Shown here: piece by piece, positions 56,518 to 64,000 of the stretch | Layout: the number at the start of each line of letters is the position of its first letter | Position numbering within the stretch: position 1 is the first letter of the stretch | Assembly (NCBI RefSeq): GCF_020009625.1 | Contig: NZ_JAIHLP010000002.1 | Location: 3,915,342-3,979,341, forward strand | Direction: 5' to 3' | DNA: 64,000 nt | From: Leifsonia poae | Lineage (GTDB): Bacteria > Actinomycetota > Actinomycetes > Actinomycetales > Microbacteriaceae | Program-made: the position numbers and the translations under genes | The notes under the pieces: model-generated | Databases searched by the model: none | What the model saw: the letters and a program-made list of their open reading frames with translations, nothing else | Told to the model about the DNA's origin: nothing

Positions 56518-58238
56518 CCCCGGAGAACCTCTTGGCGGGTCTGGATGCGCAGCAGCGGGTGGCCGCGGAGGCGCTGCTCGGCCCGGTGTGCATCCTCGCC
56601 GGTGCGGGCACCGGCAAGACCCGGGCGATCACCCACCGGATCGCCTATGGGGTCGCGAGCGGCGCATACGCCCCGAATCGCGTGATGGCTCTCACCTTCA
56701 CCAACCGTGCCGCTGCCGAACTGCGCGGGCGGTTGCGTCAGCTGGGCGCCGGCGGTGTCGCCGCTCGCACGTTCCACTCCGCCGCGCTGGCCCAGCTGAA
56801 CTTCTTCTGGCCGCAGGTGGTGGGTGGGCAGCTGCCGAGCGTGCTCGACGGCAAGGGGCGCATCCTCGGGCACGCCGCAGAACGGCTGGGCCTCAAAGTC
56901 GACACGGCGACCCTGCGAGACGTCGCCGCCGAGGTGGAGTGGCGGAAGGTCTCCGGGCTCAGCGTGGATCAATATGCGGGCGCCGTCACCTTGCGAACCG
57001 TCCCGGGGAATCTGACGGCCGAGCAGCTCGTGCTCCTTCAGCAGACGTACGAAGATCTCAAGGACGAGCGCAAACAGTTCGATTTCGAGGATGTGCTGCT
57101 CGCCTGTGCCGGCATGATCGAGATCGAACCGGCCGTCGCCTTGCAGGTGCGAGAGCAGTACCGCTTCTTCGTGGTGGACGAGTATCAGGACGTCTCGCCG
57201 CTGCAGCAGCAGTTGCTCGACCTGTGGCTCGGCGGCCGCCGCGACCTGTGCGTCGTCGGTGACGCCAGCCAGACCATCTACTCGTTCGCGGGTGCGCGCA
57301 GCGAGTTCCTCCTCGACTTCGAGCGGACGCATCCCGGCGCCACCGTCGTGCGGCTGGAGCAGAACTACCGGTCGACGGCGGACGTCGTGGATGCGGCGAA
57401 CCGGCTCATGCGCGGTCGGCAGGGCGCGCTGACGCTGCACGCGTCGACCGCTGACGCTTCTCCGGTCTCGGATGTGCCCGAGCCGGTCGCCTATCCGGAC
57501 GATCGGGCTGAGGCGCGCGGTGTCGCTCAGTTGATCGCGGCCGAGCTCGCAGGCGGCGCGAAACCGGAAGACATCGCGATCCTGTATCGGGTGAACGTGC
57601 AGGCCGCGATGATCGAGCAAGCGCTCGGCGATCTCGGCATCAGCTATCAGGTCCGCGGCTCCAAGCGGTTCTTCGACCTGCCCGAGGTGCGTCAGGCGAT
57701 CATGTCGTTACGCGCCGCAAGCGTGTCGATCGCCGACGAACCGTTGTTCAAGTCGGTCAGCGACGTTCTGCGTTCGCTGGGGTGGAGCCAGGACCCGCCG
57801 GAGACGCGCGGCGCCGTGCGGGACCGTTGGGAGTCGCTCAACGCGATCATGGGTCTCGTCGACCTCGCGCCGGTCGGGACGACCTTCCGTCGGTTCACCG
57901 ACGAGCTGCTGGTGCGTCAGGCGGGCCAGCACGAGCCGACGCTCTCGGCCGTGACCCTGGCGACGCTGCACTCGGCGAAGGGCCTTGAATGGACGTCGGT
58001 CTACCTGGTCGGGCTCAACGAAGGCCTGGTTCCGATCAGCTATGCCAAGACGTTCGAGCAGATCGACGAGGAGCGTCGTCTGCTGTACGTCGGCATCACG
58101 CGGGCGCGCCGCCGGCTTCGGCTGAGCTGGTCGCAGCTGGGGAATCAGGCCGGCCGCTCGGTGCCGCGTCAGCCTTCCCGGTTCCTGGCAGAGCTCGGCA
58201 CCCGCACCCCGCGTGCGGCCGGTGTGTCTGCTCCGTGA
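56514..58238 (+). CDS. uvrD2: ATP-dependent DNA helicase UvrD2 (short form)
   Basis: A 574-residue SF1A 3'-5' helicase. Walker A is ILAGAGTGKTRA (about residues 27-38), motif Ia ALTFTNRAAAELRGRL, motif II FVVDEYQDVS (about 219-228), motif III CVVGDASQTIYSFAGA, motif IV RLEQNYRST, motif V TLHSAKGLEW and motif VI LYVGITRARRRL. It lacks the HRDC and tetracysteine domains that end mycobacterial UvrD2 (about 700 residues). The GTG at 56514 overlaps the nudC stop. Its last 143 bp overlap the convergent ThiF-like gene, so the true C-terminus deserves checking. Confidence 0.92.
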   Translation: MTPENLLAGLDAQQRVAAEALLGPVCILAGAGTGKTRAITHRIAYGVASGAYAPNRVMALTFTNRAAAELRGRLRQLGAGGVAARTFHSAALAQLNFFWPQVVGGQLPSVLDGKGRILGHAAERLGLKVDTATLRDVAAEVEWRKVSGLSVDQYAGAVTLRTVPGNLTAEQLVLLQQTYEDLKDERKQFDFEDVLLACAGMIEIEPAVALQVREQYRFFVVDEYQDVSPLQQQLLDLWLGGRRDLCVVGDASQTIYSFAGARSEFLLDFERTHPGATVVRLEQNYRSTADVVDAANRLMRGRQGALTLHASTADASPVSDVPEPVAYPDDRAEARGVAQLIAAELAGGAKPEDIAILYRVNVQAAMIEQALGDLGISYQVRGSKRFFDLPEVRQAIMSLRAASVSIADEPLFKSVSDVLRSLGWSQDPPETRGAVRDRWESLNAIMGLVDLAPVGTTFRRFTDELLVRQAGQHEPTLSAVTLATLHSAKGLEWTSVYLVGLNEGLVPISYAKTFEQIDEERRLLYVGITRARRRLRLSWSQLGNQAGRSVPRQPSRFLAELGTRTPRAAGVSAP

Positions 58239-58977
58239 CCGCACCGTCCGCATAGTCCACGAGCAGGCTGCGGTCGCGCAGCGCCGACGACCCGGTGCGC
58301 AGGCGGGTGAGCACCGTCCGGGCGGCGATCACCGCGGCCGACGCACTCACGATGCTGGTCTCGGCGCCCGAGTCGCGCACGGCGAGCTGGGTGGCCATCG
58401 CCGTCCAGTGCGGGTTCTGCTCGGCGCGCCGGCGGTCGAGGCAGCCGAGGCAGGGGCCGTCGCCCGGTTCGACCAACGGCCCGATCCGCGCGCGGCGATC
58501 GCCGAAGACCACTGCGAGGTGGGGGACGTCCCGCCGGAGCAGCCGGCGGTGGCGTTCGGGTTCGATCGCGAAGGAGGCGACGATGATCGCCGCTCGCACC
58601 GGTGGGTCGACGGACTTCTTCTGGGTGGCCGAAGTGACGACCTCGATCTCGCTCTCGCGCAGCACCTGCGCCAGTCGGGTGGCGGTCGGCCCGCGACCGT
58701 CGAGCAGCACGCTCGGCGTCGGCGGATGCGGCTCGGACCGCGCGAGGACGCACCTCAACCGCCGCAGCAGCCCGTCGGCCTCCTGTGAGTGGCCGCCGGC
58801 CTGTCGCGCCACCATGCGAAGTCCCGAGAGGGTCACCCCGGTGTCGAGTGCGACGAGCATCCTCTCCTCCGCGTTGCTCAGCCCGACCAGGGTGAGCAGC
58901 GGCTGGTCGACACCGAATTGAAGGATGTGCGGGGTGCGCCAGACGCGGTGGATGCGAGGGTCGAGTGCGTAGGTCAT
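58096..58977 (-). CDS. ThiF/TOMM cyclodehydratase-like protein (orphan)
   Basis: A 293-residue protein related to the E1-like/ocin-ThiF proteins of thiazole/oxazole-modified microcin pathways. PGDGPCLGCLDRRRAEQNPHW (about residues 167-187) and AGCGCR near the C-terminus supply the two halves of a Cys4 zinc site. The N-terminal 90 residues (VWRTPHILQFGVDQPLLTLV) resemble the leader-peptide-binding region. No ATP-binding GxGxxG loop, precursor peptide or YcaO partner is visible, so it probably does not make a peptide product here. It occupies the place of Rv3196 in M. tuberculosis. The tail after AGCGCR lies inside uvrD2. Confidence 0.72.
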   Translation of the reverse strand: MTYALDPRIHRVWRTPHILQFGVDQPLLTLVGLSNAEERMLVALDTGVTLSGLRMVARQAGGHSQEADGLLRRLRCVLARSEPHPPTPSVLLDGRGPTATRLAQVLRESEIEVVTSATQKKSVDPPVRAAIIVASFAIEPERHRRLLRRDVPHLAVVFGDRRARIGPLVEPGDGPCLGCLDRRRAEQNPHWTAMATQLAVRDSGAETSIVSASAAVIAARTVLTRLRTGSSALRDRSLLVDYADGAVTEQTHRPHAGCGCRALPGTGKADAAPSGRPDSPAATSSAEAGGAPA

Positions 58978-59045
58978 CCCGGCATCATGCCGCAGACGGC
59001 CCGGACCCCGCAGAAGTTATCCACAGGGTCGTGCGGGCGGCGTGC

Positions 59046-60404
59046 TCACTCTTCCGTCGGTCGCTCCGTGTCGCCGCGAAGCAGGTCTTCCAGGGCCTGG
59101 TCCACCTCGTCGAGTTCAGGCTGCTCGCCGTTCGCCGCCGCCAGAAGTCGCGCGACCAGTGCCGAGGGATCGTCCAGGTCGGTCGACTGGGGGAGCAGAT
59201 CGGGATGCGACCACAGCGCGTCGCGTGCGTCGGCCCCCACCGCGTCGGTGACGGCCTGCCACAGGGCGGCCGCGTCGCGCAGCCGACGGGGTCGCAACTC
59301 CAGACCGACCAGAGTGGCGAATGCCGACTCGGCTGGACCACCGGAGGCACGCCGCCGGCGCACGGTCTCGGCAATCGCGTCGGCCTTCGGAAGGAGCCGT
59401 GTCGCGTTCGCCGTGACCACGTCGACCCAGCCTTCGACCAGCGCCAGCATCGTCTCGAGGCGGGCGAGCGCCTCCAGCTGCTCCTCGGTCTTGGGCGGGA
59501 TGAGCGCACCGCTCACCATCGCCTCGCGCAACTCTTCGGGGTTCGAAGGGTCGAATCCCTCGGCGAGCTCTTCGAGTCGATCGGTGTCGATGGTGATGCC
59601 CTTGGCGAACGCCGTGATCTGGGTGAGCAGCTGCAGGCGCAGCCACTTGGCGTGCCGGAACAGTCGTGCGTGCGCCAGCTCGCGCACGGCGAGATAGAGC
59701 TGCACCTGGTCGGCGGAGATGTCGAGCCCGTCGCCGAACTCGGCGACGTTCTGCGGGATGAGGGCGGCGGTGCCGTCGGCCATCAGCGGGATGCCGATGT
59801 CGCCGCCGGAGACGACCTCTTTGGCCAGCTGGCCGACGACCTGGCCGAGCTGCATTGCGAAGAGGGCGCCACCGATGGAGCGCATCACCTGGCCGGCGTT
59901 GGCGATCATCCCCTGCATCTCTTCAGGCGCCTGTTCGGTGAGGACACGGGTGAGCGCATCCGAAATGCTGAGGGCGACGGGCTCGGCCAGCTGCGACCAC
60001 AGGGGCATCGTCTGACGGGCCCACTCGGCCCGGCCGATCAGAAGGGGCGGGCTCGTCAGCTCGGCGACCGACGTGACTTCATCCAGCCACAGCGCGGCGA
60101 CATTGAAGGCCTGATCGAGTGTGGCGCGTTCGGCCGGGGTCACCGCGTGTGCGTCTTTCGCGGCAAGATCGCGGGCCTGCTGCAGGGCGAGATCCCAGTT
60201 GATGCCGCCGTCGGTGCTGCGGATGGCATTCTGCAGCTGACCGATCAGCTGCTGGATGCTCGCGGGATCGTTGGGGAGTCCGGCGGCGCCGGCCAGCTGG
60301 CTCGGGTCGATGGACGAGTTCCCGGAGAGGAATTCGCGAAGCAGCCGAGCGAATTCGTCGTCCGGTTCCTGGTCGAAGGGTTCCAGGTTGGGGTCGTCGG
60401 CCAT
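59046..60404 (-). CDS. Zincin-like DUF2342 (zinc-dependent metalloprotease family) protein
   Basis: A 452-residue protein of the actinobacterial DUF2342 family (Rv3195 type), often annotated as zinc-dependent metalloprotease or as linked to coenzyme F420. A classical HExxH is absent; the equivalent helix reads YLAVRELAHARLFRHAKWLR (about residues 237-256), with ExxH-type spacing. GDIGIPLMADGTAALIPQNV and ELREAMVSGALIPPKTEEQL are other conserved blocks. Function is unverified. No signal peptide. The ATG at 60404 has AAAGAGG upstream. It is divergent from the PDZ-Lon protease gene, an order conserved in mycobacteria. Confidence 0.87.
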   Translation of the reverse strand: MADDPNLEPFDQEPDDEFARLLREFLSGNSSIDPSQLAGAAGLPNDPASIQQLIGQLQNAIRSTDGGINWDLALQQARDLAAKDAHAVTPAERATLDQAFNVAALWLDEVTSVAELTSPPLLIGRAEWARQTMPLWSQLAEPVALSISDALTRVLTEQAPEEMQGMIANAGQVMRSIGGALFAMQLGQVVGQLAKEVVSGGDIGIPLMADGTAALIPQNVAEFGDGLDISADQVQLYLAVRELAHARLFRHAKWLRLQLLTQITAFAKGITIDTDRLEELAEGFDPSNPEELREAMVSGALIPPKTEEQLEALARLETMLALVEGWVDVVTANATRLLPKADAIAETVRRRRASGGPAESAFATLVGLELRPRRLRDAAALWQAVTDAVGADARDALWSHPDLLPQSTDLDDPSALVARLLAAANGEQPELDEVDQALEDLLRGDTERPTEE

Positions 60405-60539
60405 CGTGTGCCTCTTTCGTGTGTGCCGCTGTCAGGCTTGGAATCTACGCTAGCCGTCATCCAGGTGAGCCGGGTGGGAATTGGCCTAGGCTCAGTGGTC
60501 GGAATGTGCGCCCGTGGCGAACAAGCGAAAGGTATCTGC

Positions 60540-61679
60540 GTGAGTCTCTTCAGCGACGACGACCCCCGTCCTCCGATGGGGCTGGAGCCGCAGCGCATCG
60601 CGCCGCCCCGGCGTGTGATCGTCGGGTGGTCCCTGATCGCCGTGGCGTTCGTGGTGGTGCTGGTGCTCGCGCTGGTTCCTGCGCCGTTCGTGATCGAGCA
60701 GCCGGGACCGGTCTTCAACACTCTCGGAAACGATCAGCCGGTCGGCTCGAAGTCGAGCGGCGATGCGAAACCTCTCATCACGATCCCCGGCAAGACCACT
60801 TACCCCACGGCCGGCTCGCTCGATCTGCTCACCGTCTCGGTCGTCGGCGACCCGGATCAGCGGCCGAACTGGCTCGAAATCGCGCTGGCGTGGTTCCAGC
60901 CGAGCAAGGCCGTTCTGCCGGTCGACGTCGTCTTCCCGCCCGGCACGACGACCGAGCAGTCCAACGCCGAGAACGCCGCATTGATGGTCGATTCGCAGCA
61001 GGATGCGGTCGCCGCGGCCCTCAACAAGCTCGGCTATGAGTTCCCCGAGGCCGTCGCCGTGAAGCAGATCGTCAAAGGCACCGGTGCCGCCGCCGTGCTG
61101 AAGGTCGGTGACGAGATCACGAGTGTCAACGGAATGCCGGTGCCCGGGATCTCCACCCTGCGCAGCCTGGTGGAGAAGAACGGAACGGACAAGGCGGCGG
61201 AGATCGGCATCGTGCGCGGCGGAGCCGCCTCGACCGTCTCGCTCACACCGGTGAAGGCCGCGGGGCAGACGGTCCTCGGCATCGGCGCCGGAATGGATTA
61301 CACCTTCCCGTTCGACGTGAAGATCCAGCTGGACAACGTCGGGGGACCGAGCGCCGGACAGATGTTCGCGCTGGGCATCATGGACAAGCTCACACCGGGC
61401 GAGCTCAACGGCGGCAAACGGGTGGCGGGCACCGGCACGATCGACAACGAGGGGAACGTCGGTGCGATCGGTGGCATCCGTCAGAAGATGTTCGGGGCGC
61501 AGGCGGCCGGGGCGAAGTACTTCCTGGCTCCGGCGTCGAATTGCAACGAGGTGACCGGGCACATCCCGGGCGGGCTCAAGGTCTTCGCGGTCAAAACACT
61601 CGACGACTCGCTCAAGGTGCTGCAGGCAGTGAGTTCCGGTTCCAGCACCTCCGGTCTGCCGGTGTGCCCGGCCTCATAG
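60540..61679 (+). CDS. Membrane-anchored PDZ-Lon-like serine protease
   Basis: A 379-residue protease (Rv3194c type). A short cytosolic N-terminus is followed by one membrane helix (about residues 30-50, WSLIAVAFVVVLVLALVPAP). The extracytoplasmic part has a PDZ domain (about 185-250, GAAAVLKVGDEITSVNGMPV) and a Lon-type proteolytic domain with the Ser-Lys dyad: Ser in VGGPSAGQMFALGIMDKL (about 280) and Lys in AIGGIRQKMFGAQAAGA (about 323). The GTG at 60540 has GAAAGG upstream. Its role is probably envelope protein quality control; substrates unknown. Confidence 0.9.
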   Translation: MSLFSDDDPRPPMGLEPQRIAPPRRVIVGWSLIAVAFVVVLVLALVPAPFVIEQPGPVFNTLGNDQPVGSKSSGDAKPLITIPGKTTYPTAGSLDLLTVSVVGDPDQRPNWLEIALAWFQPSKAVLPVDVVFPPGTTTEQSNAENAALMVDSQQDAVAAALNKLGYEFPEAVAVKQIVKGTGAAAVLKVGDEITSVNGMPVPGISTLRSLVEKNGTDKAAEIGIVRGGAASTVSLTPVKAAGQTVLGIGAGMDYTFPFDVKIQLDNVGGPSAGQMFALGIMDKLTPGELNGGKRVAGTGTIDNEGNVGAIGGIRQKMFGAQAAGAKYFLAPASNCNEVTGHIPGGLKVFAVKTLDDSLKVLQAVSSGSSTSGLPVCPAS

Positions 61680-61738
61680 CACCTTCATAGGCTCGCCGTC
61701 GGCCAGGACGGTCGGTGTTCTCCAAGCGAACGCGCGCA

Positions 61739-61744
61739 TAGGAT
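61739..61744 (+). promoter_or_regulatory. Putative -10 (TAGGAT) for the UPF0182 gene
   Basis: TAGGAT lies 42 nt before the GTG at 61787, giving a short leader with GAGGG as ribosome binding site. Confidence 0.4.
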
Positions 61745-61786
61745 GGAAACCTGACCTTGTCACGCGACAGCAATGAGGGCCATTAC

Positions 61787-64000
61787 GTGAGTGCAACAGC
61801 CGCAGTTCGACCGCCCGGGCGCCGGAGGGCGGCCATCTGGATCACCCTGGGTGTGATCGTTGCGCTGGTGATCCTATTCTTCGTCTTTGCGGGACTCTAC
61901 GCCGACGTTCTCTGGTATCAGCAGCTCGGGTTCCTCAACGTGCTCACCACGCAGTGGCTCGCCGCAGGGGTGATGTTCTTCATCGGCTTCCTCGCCATGG
62001 CGCTGCCCCTGTGGCTGGTCATCCAGCTCGCATACCGGCTGCGTCCGGTCTACGCCAAGCTGAACACGCAGCTCGACCGCTACCAGCAGGTGATCGAGCC
62101 GCTTCGGCGTCTGGCGATGTACGGCATCCCGATCGTCTTCGGCATCTTCGCCGGCGTCTCCGCCGGCAGCCGCTGGCAGACCACCCTGATGTGGATCGAC
62201 GGAACCCCGTACGGCAAGACCGATCCGCAGTTCCACCTCGACATCGGCTTCTACATGTTCGCGCTGCCGTTCTACCGCAGCGCCGTCGGATTCGCCTCCG
62301 CGGTCGTGATCATCGCCCTGCTCGCCACGCTGGCCACCTGCTACCTGTACGGTTCCATCCGGGTCAGCGGCCGCGAGGTCCGCATCTCCAAGTCGGCGCG
62401 GGTGCAGATCTCGGTGATCGCCGGCATCTACCTGCTGCTGCAGGGGGTGAGCATCTGGCTCGACCGGTACGCCACGGTGACCGACTCCAATGTCAACGGG
62501 ATGATCAACGGCGCCGCGTACACCGACGTCTACGCAACGATCCCCGGTCGTGCGATCCTCGCCGGCGTCGCCGTGTTCGTCGCCCTCCTCTTCATCGCCA
62601 CGGCGTTCACCGGCCGGTGGCGGTTCCCGATCGTCGGCACAGCCCTCCTCATCGTCGCGGCCCTCGTCGTGGGCGCGATCTATCCGTGGATCGTCCAGCG
62701 GTTCCAGGTGGAGCCCAGCCAGAAGACGCTCGAGACGCCGTACGTGCAGCGCGGCATCGACGCGACGCGGGCCGCATACGGGCTGAGCGACATCGACGTC
62801 ATCCCGTTCAACGCCAAGACGACGGCGGAACAGGGCGCGCTGCGCAAAGACGCTCAGACCACCGCGCAGATCCGGATCATGGACCCGGCGGTCGTGAGCC
62901 CGTCGTTCCGCCAGCTGGAGCAGTTCAAGCAGTATTACGCGTTCCCGAACAACCTGGCCGTCGACCGCTACAACATCGACGGAAAAGACCAGGATGCTGT
63001 CGTCGCGGTGCGCGAACTGCAGCAGTCCGGTTTGGGCAGCGCCCGCAACTGGTACAACGACACAGTCGTGTACACCCACGGTTACGGCGTCGTCGCGGCG
63101 TACGGCAACCAGCGTTCGAGCGACGGCCAGCCCGTGTTCCTCGAATCCGGCATCCCGAGCACCGGCTCGCTCGGCACCTACGAACCGCGCATCTACTTCG
63201 GTCAGCAGTCGCCGGCCTACTCGATCGTGGGCGGCCCGAAGAGCGGCAAGCCCGTCGAGCTCGACTACCCGGGCGGCGCGGGCGACGCGCAGCAGACGTA
63301 CACGACGTTCGACGGCAACGGCGGACCGAAGCTCGACAACATCTTCAAGCGGCTCGTCTATGCGCTGAAGTTCCAGGACGAGCAGATCGTGCTCTCCGAC
63401 GCCGTGAACAACGACTCGCAGATCCTCTACGACCGCGATCCCGTGAAGCGCGTGCAGAAGGTCGCGCCGTACCTCACACTCGACTCCCAGGCCTACCGAC
63501 GGTCGTGGACGGGCGCTTGAAATGGGTCGTCGACGGTTACACGACGAGCGACCAGTACCCGTACTCGCACGTCGGCAGCCTCAGCGACGCGATCGCCGAC
63601 ACCGAGACGCCGAAGCCGGCATTACGCCTTCGATGACATCAACTACATCCGGAACTCGGTGAAGGCCACGGTCGATGCCTACGACGGCTCGGTCACGCTC
63701 TACGCCTGGGACGATAAAGACCCGGTGCTGAAGACCTGGCGAGAAGATCTTCCCGAGCACGGTGAAGCCGATGAGCGATATTGAGCGCCCAGCTGATGAG
63801 CCACGTGCGCTACCGGCCGATATGTTCAAAGTGCAGCGTTCCGTCCTCGGCCAGTACCACGTCACCGACGCCGGGTCGTTCTATTCGCGCGACGATCTGC
63901 CTGACGACACCGAACGACCCGACCTCCGACGCGGGGAGCGCTGCTCCCCAGCAGCCTCCGTACTATCTGACGCTGCAGATGCCGGGCAGAAGCAACCCGA
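61787..64000 (+). pseudogene. UPF0182 family membrane protein, multiply frameshifted near the window end and incomplete
   Basis: A large conserved actinobacterial membrane protein (Rv3193c type, usually about 950-1000 residues), function unknown. About seven membrane helices lie in the first 300 residues (LGVIVALVILFFVFAGLYAD, QWLAAGVMFFIGFLAMALPL and others), then a long soluble region. The GTG at 61787 is chosen because GAGGG lies 7 nt upstream. The frame is intact to about 63496. It then breaks about six times by 63900: near 63496, 63622, 63742, 63783, 63813 and 63900. Conserved protein resumes after each ([54 protein letters not shown]). This looks like poor sequence rather than gene decay. 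The gene continues beyond 64000. Confidence 0.88.

Noticed and set aside
58096..58977. Thiazole/oxazole-modified peptide biosynthetic cluster
   Set aside because: Only a ThiF-like gene is present; there is no YcaO cyclodehydratase, dehydrogenase, transporter or candidate precursor nearby.
61757..61786. TTG at 61757 as the UPF0182 start
   Set aside because: It lacks a ribosome binding site, whereas GTG 61787 has GAGGG 7 nt upstream and the family-typical N-terminus.

Overview
The window is high-GC (roughly two thirds G+C), densely packed actinobacterial chromosome. Protein families, gene order and start signals fit a member of Micrococcales, most likely Microbacteriaceae; the genus cannot be fixed from sequence alone. 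No rRNA, tRNA, CRISPR, prophage or insertion sequence was seen. It is mostly housekeeping and conserved-core DNA with small accessory blocks.

Layout. 1-6.2 kb: two divergent nucleobase permeases (one cut by the left edge), a DUF4190 membrane protein, trmB, an aldehyde dehydrogenase and aspA. 6.2-17.9 kb: an accessory metabolic and regulatory stretch with an FAH-family hydrolase, an alpha/beta hydrolase, a glycosyltransferase, an Ada-AlkA repair fusion, a GlcD-like oxidase, an FKBP, an AhpD-like protein divergent from a frameshifted MocR regulator, an SDR divergent from a TetR regulator, and a zinc alcohol dehydrogenase divergent from a VOC protein across a 29-bp palindrome. 18-25.5 kb: rpsO and pnp, separated by lysoplasmalogenase, LtrA, VanZ and a two-gene flavin monooxygenase/FMN reductase system. 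25.6-29.7 kb: an Lrp regulator divergent from a branched-chain-type 2-oxoacid dehydrogenase operon (E1 alpha, E1 beta, E2, no E3). 29.7-41.2 kb: dapD/dapE, a frameshifted PIG-V-like membrane protein, DUF3117, an O-methyltransferase, tatB, a transporter/PLP-decarboxylase pair, then mrp-DUF1003-MgtE/CBS opposite a stress-protein-like gene. From memory this matches the M. tuberculosis Rv1201c-Rv1233c neighbourhood, without sigE-rseA-htrA. 41.2-47.9 kb: aminopeptidase P, a PHP phosphoesterase, a secreted transglycosylase-like protein, a DEAD-box helicase, a ferritin-like protein and DUF3107. 48-64 kb: adnA-adnB, a degenerate phosphotransferase, nudC-uvrD2, an orphan ThiF/cyclodehydratase-like gene, a DUF2342 protein, a PDZ-Lon protease and UPF0182, matching Rv3202c-Rv3193c.

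How the genes work together. dapD and dapE are successive-branch enzymes of lysine/diaminopimelate synthesis and appear to share one bidirectional -10 element. adnA and adnB encode the two subunits of the actinobacterial double-strand-break resection machine, with a further SF1 helicase (uvrD2) close by. The 2-oxoacid dehydrogenase operon must borrow E3 from elsewhere.

Two features cut across the window. First, many genes have a TAnnnT hexamer ending exactly 6-7 nt before the start codon and no usable Shine-Dalgarno, so leaderless transcription looks common; in three divergent pairs one TAnnnTA 7-mer can serve as -10 on both strands. Second, three genes carry single-base indels that break otherwise well conserved proteins. 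They lie mostly in short G or C runs and cluster (six in about 400 bp) at the right end, which looks more like sequence error than gene decay. I found no clearly new multi-gene system. The best leads are the pseudokinase-like and ThiF-like genes in the adn-nudC-uvrD2 block and the ADH/VOC palindrome.
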